Source of the DNA: Parasegetibacter sp. NRK P23
GTDB lineage: Bacteria; Bacteroidota; Bacteroidia; Chitinophagales; Chitinophagaceae
Length of the DNA stretch: 64,000 nucleotides
Direction of reading: 5' to 3'
Assembly (NCBI RefSeq): GCF_023721715.1
Contig: NZ_JAMDLG010000001.1
Location: 871,889 to 935,888 of the forward strand
Shown piece by piece: positions 16,900 through 25,745 of this stretch (positions are counted from its first letter, which is position 1; every line of letters begins with the position of its first letter). Below the pieces are notes generated by a model. The model was given only the letters and a program-made list of their open reading frames with translations, did not search any database and had not been told where the DNA came from. A program made the translations under genes and the position numbers.

Positions 16900-17026
16900 A
16901 AGCCACGAAGATAACATTGCGTGGAATATAGTGAAAGAGAATAATCTTCAACACAGTGAAAACGGATAGCATTTATTATTTATCTTGCCGCTACATTGCT
17001 GAATAACCTTGCAAGACTTTTATCGT

Positions 17027-17869
17027 ATGAACGAAAAGAAACCTATCCCCATTGAATCCGAAGAGATTGACCTTATTCATCTTTTCAGGCGGATAATAAA
17101 CTTCCTTAACATCAACGGACGTTCGATTGCCCTATGTGGTTTAGGAGGAATGCTGCTGGGATTTTGCTTATTCCTGCTCATCTCAAACAAATACAGTTCC
17201 CGGCTCCTGCTTCACTCCACGATACTTACCAACTCAGAACAGATTGAGATCATTGAAAGCTGGGACGAACTTTTATCGAAGGGTGAATACCAGCAACTAT
17301 CGGGTATGCTGAACAGTGATGAAAACACCCTGAAGAAAGTAAAAAGCCTTAAAGCAAAAGAGATTTACAAAGTAGACGGAGTAGCCGGAAATCCCAATGG
17401 CTTTATTGTGGAAGCACTGGTAAAAGATACGGCTGTTTTGGCTTCCCTTGAGCAAGGTATATTGTTCGGGCTCAACGAAAATGAATTCATCAAAAGTCGT
17501 GTTACCTTAAAGAAGCAAAACATTACGCGGATGATTGAAAAAGTGACCTCTGAAATTGACAAGTTGGATTCCACGAAAAAGATCATAGAAAATTCACTCC
17601 GCGCCCAGGGCTCCAGCAACAATGGATTTATTATTGACGTTGCAGGAATAAACGGGCAAATCATTTCATTTAACGAAAAACTCCTGTCGTATCAGGAAAG
17701 TCTGAAATTTGTTGATGCCATCCATGTGTTAAAGAGTTTTTCTAAATTCAGGAACCCGGTAGAACCCAGGCTTGAATTGTTGTTGTTCGCTGGCCTTGCA
17801 TCAGGTATTTTTGCAGGCCTGCTGCTTACGTTCCGGCGTAATCTGCTTGATCGTATCAGGCATTCCTGA
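17027..17869 (+). CDS. Wzz-like chain-length / polysaccharide co-polymerase protein
   Basis: The 280-residue protein has the Wzz layout: a short cytoplasmic N-terminus (EEIDLIHLFRRIINFL), a first membrane helix (about residues 35-53), a large periplasmic part with predicted coiled-coil around EKVTSEIDKLDSTKK (about 175-195), and a second helix at 245-262 ending in RRNLLDRIR. It has no kinase domain. Bacteroidota Wzz-like proteins are divergent, so the chain-length role is inferred from topology and neighbours. ATG 17027 is preferred to an upstream TTG at 17009. It is divergent from wzx and convergent with the GT2 gene at 17900. Confidence 0.7.
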   Translation: MNEKKPIPIESEEIDLIHLFRRIINFLNINGRSIALCGLGGMLLGFCLFLLISNKYSSRLLLHSTILTNSEQIEIIESWDELLSKGEYQQLSGMLNSDENTLKKVKSLKAKEIYKVDGVAGNPNGFIVEALVKDTAVLASLEQGILFGLNENEFIKSRVTLKKQNITRMIEKVTSEIDKLDSTKKIIENSLRAQGSSNNGFIIDVAGINGQIISFNEKLLSYQESLKFVDAIHVLKSFSKFRNPVEPRLELLLFAGLASGIFAGLLLTFRRNLLDRIRHS

Positions 17870-17872
17870 TAC
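17853..17872. terminator. Hairpin at the convergent end of the wzz-like gene
   Basis: GTATCAGG (17853-17860) pairs perfectly with CCTGATAC (17865-17872) over a CATT loop and overlaps the stop codon of the wzz-like gene. No T-run follows on either strand, so it may weakly terminate or protect mRNA ends rather than be a classical intrinsic terminator. Confidence 0.35.
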
Positions 17873-17899
17873 ACCAACAACCGGAAGTTGGCCCTGGCT

Positions 17900-18616
17900 T
17901 CAATACTTAATGGAAAGCATAATAAGTTCCCTTATAACTTTGGGGAAATCAGTAATCCTTAGTTTCGAACCTTTCACATCCTTCCATTGCCTGATTGGCG
18001 CTTCTATTCCATCATACAGCATGTCGGCCGCTTTCAGACGAAGAAAAATCTCCACATCAAAAAGCCAGCTGCAGGTGAATTTGTTATGGAACCCTATTTC
18101 TGCCGTTTTCCTATTGAATATTTTAGCGCCGCACTGTGTATCGTAAATCCTGAGACCAAACCTGAAACCGAGGATGGTTGAAATAACCCTGCCCACAATA
18201 TGTCTCCAGGGTTTTCTATCTATTTTGCTGTCCAGTTTTTTAATTCTTGCGGCAAAGGCAAATGGACGCTTCCTTTCCAACAGTTCCTCATAAAGCCTTA
18301 TGTATTCGTAGGAAGGCGTTGAAAAATCGGCATCAAGATAGCCTACAAAATCTATCTCTTCCAATTGGAGCAATGATAATATGCCCTCCCGCACAGCATT
18401 GGCTTTACCGCCATTTTTTTTAAGCAAAAGCACCTTTACATTTCTACCAAACCTGGCCGCCAGTTTATTCAACACCTCACGGGTGCCATCCGTACTTCCG
18501 TCATCCACAAAACATAGGCATACTTCAGGTAAACGTGTGATCAATTCGCCAACTTCCGCATGGTCCAGCCTTAGTTCCTCGTTATAACAAGGAATAACAA
18601 TTCCTAATTTCTGCAT
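17900..18616 (-). CDS. Family 2 glycosyltransferase (dolichyl-phosphate sugar synthase-like)
   Basis: The 238-residue protein has the DPM1/Alg5-like motifs KLGIVIPCYNEE, CFVDDGSTDGT (about residue 36), LKKNGGKANAVREG (about 66), GYLDADFSTP as the DxD site (about 92), and DTQCGAKIF (about 160), followed by FDVEIFLR. Such enzymes load a sugar onto a polyprenyl phosphate, often glucose or mannose. In this locus it could make a lipid-linked sugar donor for a periplasmic transferase, for example the multi-pass protein at 7159; this link is inference. ATG 18616 overlaps the upstream methyltransferase gene by 13 bp, so the pair is co-transcribed. Confidence 0.83.
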   Translation of the reverse strand: MQKLGIVIPCYNEELRLDHAEVGELITRLPEVCLCFVDDGSTDGTREVLNKLAARFGRNVKVLLLKKNGGKANAVREGILSLLQLEEIDFVGYLDADFSTPSYEYIRLYEELLERKRPFAFAARIKKLDSKIDRKPWRHIVGRVISTILGFRFGLRIYDTQCGAKIFNRKTAEIGFHNKFTCSWLFDVEIFLRLKAADMLYDGIEAPIRQWKDVKGSKLRITDFPKVIRELIMLSIKY

Positions 18617-19374
18617 ATACAATAGCATGAAAGCCCCGGAATTCTAATACCAACTTTACCCAGCAATCGTCCAACCCAAAAATCAGCGCGAAGTACCGCT
18701 GAAATTAATTTCGTCTTCAATGCGCCCCCATTCCAATTGTCTATTGAATAATCCTTCTTCCTCAACATTACTTTTTCTATTGTCCGCAGAACTAAAAGGG
18801 TTAAAAAGAAATACCCGGAGTCAACAACCTCGAATCCAGCGTTGGTCAACAATTTTTTAAACCCCTTCCTATTGTACCGGCGGTAGTGCCCCAGCAATAC
18901 ATCGTGATTGGTAAACACTTGCTGAAATGCCGGTACCGTAAAAACAAAATATCTCTTCTGTCCTTTATTTTCATTGTCTGGTGGAAAATATTTCAATATT
19001 TCATTTTCATCTTTTAAGTGCTCCAGTACATCCATACAAAGATATAATCCCTCTCCTGCACCTCCTTCTCTTGCAATAAAAGCATCAATGGAGGAGTGGA
19101 AATTTATTTTAGAGTCGGGGTTATTCTCTGCCAGGCGCATAACAATTTCCTCCGTAAAAGCATTATCAATGGCGTGATATCTCTTTGCCAGCCCTTTTCC
19201 GGCAAGCCAGTTTATGACAAAAGCATCCCCGCTGCCTATATCCACAAGTGTAGCCTGCGGCTCTTTTATATTCGCCCTGATGAGGTTCCACACTACATTA
19301 ACCCTGGCCAGCTCCCAAGGATGCCTTGCATAACCCTCCTTTTCATTCAACCTTTTAAACTCCGAAATATCCAT
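18604..19374 (-). CDS. Class I SAM-dependent methyltransferase
   Basis: The 256-residue product has a SAM-binding motif LVDIGSGDAFVINWL (about residues 43-57), an acidic second motif YHAIDNAF, and LYLCMDVLEHLKDE (about 112-125), as in Methyltransf_11/23 families. The C-terminal LGHYRRYNRKGFKKLL segment is common in Bacteroidota methyltransferases adjacent to polyprenyl-linked glycosyltransferases. The substrate may be a sugar or lipid intermediate. It is transcribed with the GT2 gene downstream and is divergent from the ligase-like gene at 19560. Confidence 0.8.
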   Translation of the reverse strand: MDISEFKRLNEKEGYARHPWELARVNVVWNLIRANIKEPQATLVDIGSGDAFVINWLAGKGLAKRYHAIDNAFTEEIVMRLAENNPDSKINFHSSIDAFIAREGGAGEGLYLCMDVLEHLKDENEILKYFPPDNENKGQKRYFVFTVPAFQQVFTNHDVLLGHYRRYNRKGFKKLLTNAGFEVVDSGYFFLTLLVLRTIEKVMLRKKDYSIDNWNGGALKTKLISAVLRADFWVGRLLGKVGIRIPGLSCYCICRN

Positions 19375-19474
19375 ATTCCAACTTTAATTTGTAAATAAGG
19401 GACAACATAGCTTTACTTCAAAATAGCGAAAACTTACCAGCGACGCCTTTGTCATTTATCACCGCCGCAAACTA

Positions 19475-19482
19475 TACCTTTG
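19475..19482 (+). promoter_or_regulatory. Candidate promoter of the ligase-msbA unit
   Basis: TACCTTTG matches the Bacteroidota -7 consensus exactly and is followed by C, the most frequent next base. A TTTG at 19448-19451 lies 23 nt upstream, slightly longer than the usual spacing to the -33 element. A transcript from here would have a leader of about 70 nt before the ATG at 19560. Confidence 0.5.
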
Positions 19483-19559
19483 CCGGATCAGAAAGCGGCC
19501 AAAAATAGCCCAATAATATTATATTTATAAATCCACAGGTCTAATAAAAATACTTAAGT

Positions 19560-20870
19560 ATGGTACATGTTCAGAAATTTAGCACGTTAAGGATTACAAT
19601 AATTTCTGCACTTTTTCTTACCATTCTTATTTCCAAGCTCAATCTCAATAGCTTCTGTATTATCCTACTGGCACTGTGCTGGCTATACGAAAGAAACTTC
19701 AGGGAGAAAATAAGCACCCTTTACGCCAGTAAAATATTCTGGTTTTTCCTTGCTTTTTTTGCGGTTCAGGTGTATGGCTTTTTTTTAGGAGAAAATTCTT
19801 CACGCGCCTGGAAGGGGCTTGAATCCAAAGCAGGGCTTATCGTTTTACCGATCCTCTTTCTTTCCGGAAGTTTCCCATCAGCAAAAGAAAGAAAGATAAT
19901 CATGACGATTTATTCTATACTGATGACCCTGTTCCTGCTTTTCATGCTGGCTATTGCAGGTTACAAGTTCTTGATGGAAAGAGATCCTGGCATATTTTTC
20001 TACCATGAACTGCTATTGCCCGTTCATCAAAACGCTATCTACATTTCCGGGTTCACCTACATCAGTTTCTGCTTTATTCTCTTTGAAGGAAAAAACTTAT
20101 GGCCATCGCAACAATTCATACGATGGAGAAGCGCCTGGTTGATGCTCCTGTTTTGCTTTCTCCTTTTATTATCTTCAAAACTGATCATCTCCATCACTTT
20201 CGTAACCCTTATTATCGCTTTCTATCGTATTGCAGCAGAAAAAAAACGTTCTCCGCTCATCCTCACCGTTAGTCTCATTATTTTCTCCTTAACCTTCATC
20301 AGTTCCATCATTCTTACACCGCCTATCAATAAACGATTCAAAGAAATAATCCAGACCGACTACAAAAAAATCACACAGGAAAAGTTTGATCCCAATACCT
20401 ATTTTTCCGGGCTGGAATTCAGGTTATTGTTATGGAGATTCGGATTTGATATTGCTGAGCATGAAAACACCCTGCTCTTTGGGGTGGGCCCTTCCAATTC
20501 CCAACCACTGCTACAAAAGAAATACCTGGAGATGAATATGTACAGCGGTGAAAAAGGAACGGATAATGTTGGATACCTTTCGTTCAATTACCACAACCAA
20601 TACCTGCAAACGCTGGTGGATTCAGGTTTGGTTGGTCTGGCAGTGCTCCTGCTTCTTTGCGCCAGTATGGTAAAAATGGCATTCTCTTCAGGCACCGTTG
20701 TCCTTAAATGTATTTCGTTACTTATTATAATCATGTTTCTTACAGAATCCATGCTGGAGCGCCAGTATGGCATAATACTTACATTGGTTCCATACTTGAT
20801 CTATTATCCTTCTTCCAAATATAAGACATCAAAATATGCGTACACTACTTCAATACCTCAAACCCCATAA
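19560..20870 (+). CDS. O-antigen ligase-like membrane protein (WaaL/PglL superfamily)
   Basis: The 436-residue protein has about ten to twelve membrane helices and one large periplasmic loop (about residues 245-345). The loop has a conserved-looking arginine region (LEFRLLLWRFG), then GVGPSN and SFNYHNQYLQTLVDSGLVGL, the H-N-x-x-L...G-x-x-G signature of Wzy_C/WaaL ligases in which the histidine is essential. It would join the finished polysaccharide to lipid A core at the periplasmic face. A polymerase role cannot be excluded, since both use this fold. The last 35 bp overlap the start of the MsbA-like gene. Confidence 0.75.
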   Translation: MVHVQKFSTLRITIISALFLTILISKLNLNSFCIILLALCWLYERNFREKISTLYASKIFWFFLAFFAVQVYGFFLGENSSRAWKGLESKAGLIVLPILFLSGSFPSAKERKIIMTIYSILMTLFLLFMLAIAGYKFLMERDPGIFFYHELLLPVHQNAIYISGFTYISFCFILFEGKNLWPSQQFIRWRSAWLMLLFCFLLLLSSKLIISITFVTLIIAFYRIAAEKKRSPLILTVSLIIFSLTFISSIILTPPINKRFKEIIQTDYKKITQEKFDPNTYFSGLEFRLLLWRFGFDIAEHENTLLFGVGPSNSQPLLQKKYLEMNMYSGEKGTDNVGYLSFNYHNQYLQTLVDSGLVGLAVLLLLCASMVKMAFSSGTVVLKCISLLIIIMFLTESMLERQYGIILTLVPYLIYYPSSKYKTSKYAYTTSIPQTP

Positions 20871-22596
20871 ATGGTTGGTCGCCCTGGCGCTCCTGCTTTC
20901 CGCCATCAATATGGTGTTTTCCCTTTTTGAACCCATGATCTTCGGAAAGATCATCGACCTTTTCGCGTCCAAAGCCAACGAGCTCAGCAAACAACAATAC
21001 ATCAACGGCGTCCTTTACTGGCTCGGAATAGGTGTGGGCGCCGCTATGGTGAGCCGCATCGCGAAAGCCTTCCAGGATTACTTCATGAATGTGGTGGTAC
21101 AGAAATTCGGGGCGAAAATATTCACCGACGGCCTCCGCCACTCCATGGGACTCCCATTCCAGGAATTCGAGGACCAGCGCAGCGGGGAAACACTTTCTAT
21201 TCTGGAAAAAGTACGGTCGGATACCGAGCGCTTCATCATGTACTTCATCAACATTCTTTTCCCCACCATCACCGGCATCATTTTCGTGATCTGGTACGCC
21301 ACCAGCAAACACTGGCTGCTGGCCCCAACTTATTTCGGGGGCATTATCATACTCGCCGTACTCACAAGTCTGCTGAGCCGGAAAATCAAGGTGATCCAGA
21401 AGAACATCGTGAAAGAAACCACCACCCTGGCGGGAAGTACCACGGAAAGTTTGAGGAACATCGAGATCGTGAAGAGCCTGGGGCTGGCGGAACAGGAAGT
21501 GAGCCGCATCAATAAGAATACGTATAAGATACTTGGCCTTGAACTCACCAAAGTGAAAAAGGTACGCAGCATCAGTTTCATCCAGGGCACTTTCGTGAAC
21601 CTGTTGCGTACGGTCATCCTGTTCCTGCTGCTTTATTTCATCTTCGGCGGAAGTCTTACCGTGGGCGATTTCGTGGCCATGCAGATCTATTCCTTCTTTA
21701 TCTTCGGTCCTTTGCAGGAACTCGGGAACGTCATCATGGCGTACCGCGAAGCGGAAGCCTCCCTCAACAATTTCACCAACCTGATGCAGAAAGAGCCGGA
21801 ACACGAACCGGACAAACCCGTTCCCTTGGGCGCCGTGGAAACCCTCGCTTATGAAAACGTAGGCTTCCAGCACCGGACCGCTCCCTACAAAGCCATCGAT
21901 GGCATCAGTTTCCAGGTAAAAACCGGCGAAACCATCGCCTTTGTTGGCCCCTCAGGCTCGGGAAAAACCACGCTCGTGAAGTTATTATTGGGCCTGTACC
22001 GCCCGCAGGAAGGAAGGATTCTTTACAACAACGCGAATGGCGCAGACATCAGTTTCAACCAACTCCGCGGACAAATAGGTTTCGTGTCCCAGGACACCCA
22101 ACTGTTCGCCGGCACCATCAAAGAGAACCTCCTGTTCGTAAACCCCACCGCATCAGATGAAGACCTGATGGAGGTATTGCAGCAAGCCTCCTGCCAGAAC
22201 CTGCTGGCCCGGGCCGAAAACGGCCTGGATACATTGATCGGTGAAGGCGGCATCAAAATTTCAGGCGGCGAAAAACAACGGCTCTCCATTGCGAGGGCGC
22301 TGCTCCGGAAACCACACCTGCTCATCTTTGATGAAGCGACTTCCGCACTGGATTCCATTACGGAAGAAGAGATCACCAAAACCATCCGGAAAGTTTCTTC
22401 CAAAAGGGAACAGATCACGATACTCATCGCGCACCGCCTTTCAACGATTTTGCACGCAGACCGGATTTTCGTACTGGAAAAAGGAAAGATCGTGGAAATG
22501 GGTACGCACCACGAATTGCTGGGCGAGAAAGGGTTGTATTACGCGATGTGGCGGCAGCAGATCGGGGAACGGAATACAGTGGCGGAGAAGGTGTAG
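20836..22596 (+). CDS. MsbA-like ABC exporter (fused membrane and ATPase domains)
   Basis: The 586-residue half-transporter has six membrane helices in residues 1-310 and a C-terminal ATPase: Walker A GPSGSGKTT (about 371-379), Q-loop FVSQDTQ (about 416), signature SGGEKQRLSIARALL (about 475), Walker B LLIFDEATSALD (about 495) and H-loop AHRLS (about 532). The size and layout match lipid A/multidrug exporters that flip LPS core-lipid A. Overlap with the ligase-like gene supports the lipid A role. Base composition looks more GC-rich than in the genes before it, so it probably marks the conserved right flank of the polysaccharide island. Confidence 0.85.
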   Translation: MRTLLQYLKPHKWLVALALLLSAINMVFSLFEPMIFGKIIDLFASKANELSKQQYINGVLYWLGIGVGAAMVSRIAKAFQDYFMNVVVQKFGAKIFTDGLRHSMGLPFQEFEDQRSGETLSILEKVRSDTERFIMYFINILFPTITGIIFVIWYATSKHWLLAPTYFGGIIILAVLTSLLSRKIKVIQKNIVKETTTLAGSTTESLRNIEIVKSLGLAEQEVSRINKNTYKILGLELTKVKKVRSISFIQGTFVNLLRTVILFLLLYFIFGGSLTVGDFVAMQIYSFFIFGPLQELGNVIMAYREAEASLNNFTNLMQKEPEHEPDKPVPLGAVETLAYENVGFQHRTAPYKAIDGISFQVKTGETIAFVGPSGSGKTTLVKLLLGLYRPQEGRILYNNANGADISFNQLRGQIGFVSQDTQLFAGTIKENLLFVNPTASDEDLMEVLQQASCQNLLARAENGLDTLIGEGGIKISGGEKQRLSIARALLRKPHLLIFDEATSALDSITEEEITKTIRKVSSKREQITILIAHRLSTILHADRIFVLEKGKIVEMGTHHELLGEKGLYYAMWRQQIGERNTVAEKV

Positions 22597-22606
22597 CAGG
22601 AAAGAA

Positions 22607-22746
22607 TTTTCACGCGAAGACGCAAAGGAGCAAGGACGCAAAGCCTTAACAGGTTGGCTGGGGCTAAATTTTGTGTAAACGTTGTTGCCGAAAAATATTT
22701 GCACTAAGCTGCCGTACAGCCGCTCCTTGCGTCCTTGCTCCTGCGA
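22607..22746. repeat. Inverted pair of GCAAGGACGCAA-type intergenic repeats
   Basis: AGGAGCAAGGACGCAA (22626-22641) is perfectly repeated in reverse complement at 22727-22742, a 16-bp inverted repeat with an 85-nt spacer. The left copy begins TTTTCACGCGAAGACGC (22607-22623). A third relative occurs at 26554-26598. It lies between convergent genes (MsbA-like and the lipoprotein) in a 205-bp gap with no gene, resembling REP-type elements; it may also end transcription. Confidence 0.65.
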
Positions 22747-22801
22747 GGCATGAAGCAGTGCGTTGCGAAGTGCACAGCACAAAGCAATCGCGTGAAAAAA
22801 A

Positions 22802-23362
22802 TTATTGCACTCTAAAATCAAAATCCAACTCCACATCCGTCTCTCCCACGCCTATCCCGTCACCTGCCTGTTTCATGCCATCAGGCTTATGCTTCAGCGC
22901 TACTTTTACCGTACCTGAACCAGCGGTAGCTGATGTTGTCCACCGGGAAGTGAGGCCCAGGGGTAATCCGTTGGCATCGGTACTCAGTTGGTTGATCGTG
23001 GCGAGGGAGGCAGGGGTGGGCACAAAGTAAATCTGGTGCTCATGACCTTCTTCTGCAATCTCCTCCGTAATATTATCCGCGGGTGATACTGATTCGTTCA
23101 GGAAAGATATCGCACAGGTATACACTTTATTCGGCGCCAGCACGATCTCATCGAATTGCGTGGGTTCATTTCCGCCTTCACCATCAGGATCTTTGAAGGA
23201 AAATGTTAAGGGTGTTGATGAACCACCCACTTCAGTGAACGTGAGCGTTACGGAAGTAATCAGTTCTTCCTCGTTCAGTTCGGTTTTGTCTTTTTTGCAG
23301 GAGCTCAAAGTAGCGGCTCCGAGAAAGGCCAGCAGGCTCAGCGAAAGGATTTTTCTTTTCAT
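22802..23362 (-). CDS. Small exported lipoprotein partnered with a TonB receptor
   Basis: The 186-residue product has a lipoprotein signal peptide with lipobox LSSC (Cys at about residue 21), followed by KKDKTELNEEE. The mature domain looks beta-rich (alternating hydrophobic strands such as VTLTFTEVGG and TFSFKDPDG) and contains an exposed GHEHQIYF segment (about residue 120). It begins 13 bp after the stop of the TonB receptor gene, so both are one operon. By position it is likely a surface or periplasmic accessory lipoprotein that binds the same ligand. I do not recognise a characterised family. The true start is ATG 23362; the longer frame overlaps the receptor gene. Confidence 0.75.
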   Translation of the reverse strand: MKRKILSLSLLAFLGAATLSSCKKDKTELNEEELITSVTLTFTEVGGSSTPLTFSFKDPDGEGGNEPTQFDEIVLAPNKVYTCAISFLNESVSPADNITEEIAEEGHEHQIYFVPTPASLATINQLSTDANGLPLGLTSRWTTSATAGSGTVKVALKHKPDGMKQAGDGIGVGETDVELDFDFRVQ

Positions 23363-23375
23363 ATTGCTGTATTTG

Positions 23376-25727
23376 TTATTTTTTATGGAAAGGAATTTTA
23401 ACACGGAGTGAAACATCACGCCCACGTTCATCCGTAAAATAGCGGAAGGCGTTGAGGTAATCGCGGTACCTGGTATTGAAAGCGTTTTGCACGCCAAGAA
23501 TCAGTTGAATGGGTTGTTTGCCCCAGCGGATGGTGGTCGCGGCTTCCGCGCCCGCCAGGAAATATCCTGAAGGGGGTGGCGCGAAATCGGATGCCATGGT
23601 GGTGGAGCCGTCGGGCTGCTTCACTTCTATATTGCCGGTACCAGGCGTACGGGATTGCCGGAGCACCTGCTGCGCCAGTAACTTCACATAACTTTCTTTC
23701 CAGAATTTGCCGTCGGAGAAGGTATAAGTAACCTCTCCTTCAAAGCGGTCGGCGGGCATCTGGATGAGCCAGTCGTTGGCCAGTTTGTCTTTTGCACGAA
23801 GCAGACTTACCTTCCCCAATACGGACAAATGTTTGTTGTAAGCATAGGTAATGGAGAGATCGGTACCGGTCAGCCTTGCGTCTGTTTGCGCGTATTCGAA
23901 TACGGGGAATGCTCCTCTAACCGTAAGCTGGTAAGGAAACCCTGGACGCAGGTAGATAAAGCCATTAATGTCCTTATAATAAACTGTCCAGTCTAGTAAC
24001 CAATGTCCTTTGTTGAAGTTGAAGTTTCCCTGAATGGTATTGGCGCGTTCCGGGGTAAGTGAAGCATCGCCTTTTTCCAGGCGCAGCACACCATGGTGCA
24101 GCCCGTCGCTGTACAGTTCATTGATGGCGGGCGGTCGCCAGGCGGAAGAAACACCCATGGTAAACTGCGCTTCGGTAGAAAGACGGTAGGTGGCCCCGAA
24201 ATTTCCGGATATGCTGGTGTAGTTTTTCTCATCGAAGATCACACTGTTATCGTTGTTGCTGATGTTGTACAACTTTCTGTGATCGGCCCGCACACCACCT
24301 TCCAGCAGCCATTTGTTCTTATCCCATCTTTCAATCCAGAAAGCGCCGAGGTTCAGCGCCTCATAGTTTGGAATGAAAAAACGCTGTTCATAGCTATTGT
24401 ATTGATAGTTCGCGGTAACCCCCATGGTTCCACGCAGTCCGAGTAAATGATAGTGGTCCCACACCAGTTCGGAACCGAGTGTATACAAATCAAGCCGCAT
24501 CAGGGGACGCACGCTGTTGGAAGAGCGGGCGGGATCATATTCATCCCTGTGGTTGTATTGCCCGGAGAGGGTGAGGTTCAGCCTGCCGATATCACCGGTT
24601 TGCAGGAAGGATTTCACCTTCAGCAACCGGTGTTGAATCTCCTGCCGGGGCCGGTCGATGGTGTAGGAGAAGTCTTTTTGCTGGTAGAATTCCGTCGGTT
24701 CGCCCCGTTCAATGGCGTTCTCCAGGTCGGTGAGGTTCCCCATGTGCGCACCGCTAAAAATACCTATCGTATTGTTGAATTGACTGTAAAAAAGTTCCGC
24801 GCCTTTGGTGGGTGTGTTCCATCCCGCGGTAGCGGAAAAGTTGACTTCTTTGTTACCGGAATTGGTGAGCCAGTAATTTGGCGTTCTGGCGTCTCCCCCT
24901 CGTTTCAGCGTTCCTTGTAAGCGCCAGCTGAACGGCCGGAACCTGGCGCTGTTGCCCTCCAGAATACCAGAAATCACTCCTTGCCGGTTGTTGCTGAATG
25001 CCGCGAGATTGAGTTCACCGGAAATGCCCGGCACATTAGGTAGTAAACGCGGTTCCACTAAAATCACCCCGCCAAGTCCATCGCTGCCGTAACGCATGGA
25101 ACCCGCTCCTTTCACAACCGAAATCCGGTTGGCGAGATAGGGGTCCACTTCAGGCGCGTGTTCACTGCCCCATTGCTGTCCTTCGATCCTGATCCCGTTG
25201 TTCAGCACCAGTACGCGGTTGCTGTGTAATCCATGGATGACGGGCTTATAAATGTTATTACCCGTTTGCAAAGTGCTTACCCCGGCTATGCGCTTTACGG
25301 CCTCCCCCAGGGAAAGGCCTCGTGTAGCTTCCAGTTCAGCCCCTTTCAATTCCCCCACCTGCGCGGTGGTCTTCTGTTTTCCGGCACCTGTTACAGTAAC
25401 TTCGGCCAGCTCATTGTGGCGATGGGGCAAAGCGATGTTCTTGGTAAGATCGTCATTGAGGTGAATATGAAGTGAAACGGGATCACAACCAATATGGGAC
25501 ACAATAAGGTTGTAATTCCCCGGACAAAGTCCTTCCAGGAGAAAGTTGCCTTGTTCATCCGTTTCCACGGTTTTCTTCAGTTCCAGCAGGGTAACCGTGG
25601 CGGAACTTAGTTTTTCACGGGTGTCCGCATCCTGCACCGTACCCTTCAAACGAAGAATACACTGGGCGGAAGCCAGATTTCCCATTGCCACTAAAATTAC
25701 CAGGACCAACCAGTTTTTTGAAACCAC
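23376..25727 (-). CDS. TonB-dependent receptor, ZnuD-like
   Basis: The 783-residue outer-membrane receptor has a signal peptide (about residues 1-21, AxA-Q cleavage), an N-terminal carboxypeptidase-regulatory-like domain (about 27-105) with the TETDEQGNF-like motif, a plug domain containing PVIHGLHSNRVLVLNNGIRIEGQQWGSEHAPEVDP, and a long beta-barrel ending in VKIPFHKK. The HGLHSNRVLVL / GQQWGSEHAPEVD pattern is typical of receptors related to zinc receptor ZnuD. Together with the His-containing partner lipoprotein this hints at metal uptake, but the ligand is unproven. It starts with GTG at 25727; an in-frame stop just upstream rules out a longer start. Confidence 0.85.
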   Translation of the reverse strand: MVSKNWLVLVILVAMGNLASAQCILRLKGTVQDADTREKLSSATVTLLELKKTVETDEQGNFLLEGLCPGNYNLIVSHIGCDPVSLHIHLNDDLTKNIALPHRHNELAEVTVTGAGKQKTTAQVGELKGAELEATRGLSLGEAVKRIAGVSTLQTGNNIYKPVIHGLHSNRVLVLNNGIRIEGQQWGSEHAPEVDPYLANRISVVKGAGSMRYGSDGLGGVILVEPRLLPNVPGISGELNLAAFSNNRQGVISGILEGNSARFRPFSWRLQGTLKRGGDARTPNYWLTNSGNKEVNFSATAGWNTPTKGAELFYSQFNNTIGIFSGAHMGNLTDLENAIERGEPTEFYQQKDFSYTIDRPRQEIQHRLLKVKSFLQTGDIGRLNLTLSGQYNHRDEYDPARSSNSVRPLMRLDLYTLGSELVWDHYHLLGLRGTMGVTANYQYNSYEQRFFIPNYEALNLGAFWIERWDKNKWLLEGGVRADHRKLYNISNNDNSVIFDEKNYTSISGNFGATYRLSTEAQFTMGVSSAWRPPAINELYSDGLHHGVLRLEKGDASLTPERANTIQGNFNFNKGHWLLDWTVYYKDINGFIYLRPGFPYQLTVRGAFPVFEYAQTDARLTGTDLSITYAYNKHLSVLGKVSLLRAKDKLANDWLIQMPADRFEGEVTYTFSDGKFWKESYVKLLAQQVLRQSRTPGTGNIEVKQPDGSTTMASDFAPPPSGYFLAGAEAATTIRWGKQPIQLILGVQNAFNTRYRDYLNAFRYFTDERGRDVSLRVKIPFHKK

Positions 25728-25729
25728 GA

Positions 25730-25741
25730 TTCAAATTTGAA
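25730..25741. promoter_or_regulatory. Perfect 12-bp palindrome in the leader of the TonB receptor gene
   Basis: TTCAAATTTGAA is a perfect palindrome directly between the candidate -7 element (25746-25753) and the GTG start, overlapping the expected transcription start. That is a typical place for a repressor operator, for example of a metal-responsive regulator. No regulator was identified. Confidence 0.4.
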
Positions 25742-25745
25742 GGTA

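Noticed and set aside
20845-21873. 342-codon frame antisense to the MsbA-like gene
   Set aside because: The translation is rich in His, Glu and Gln in a way typical of shadow frames of GC-richer Bacteroidota genes; no family motif is visible.
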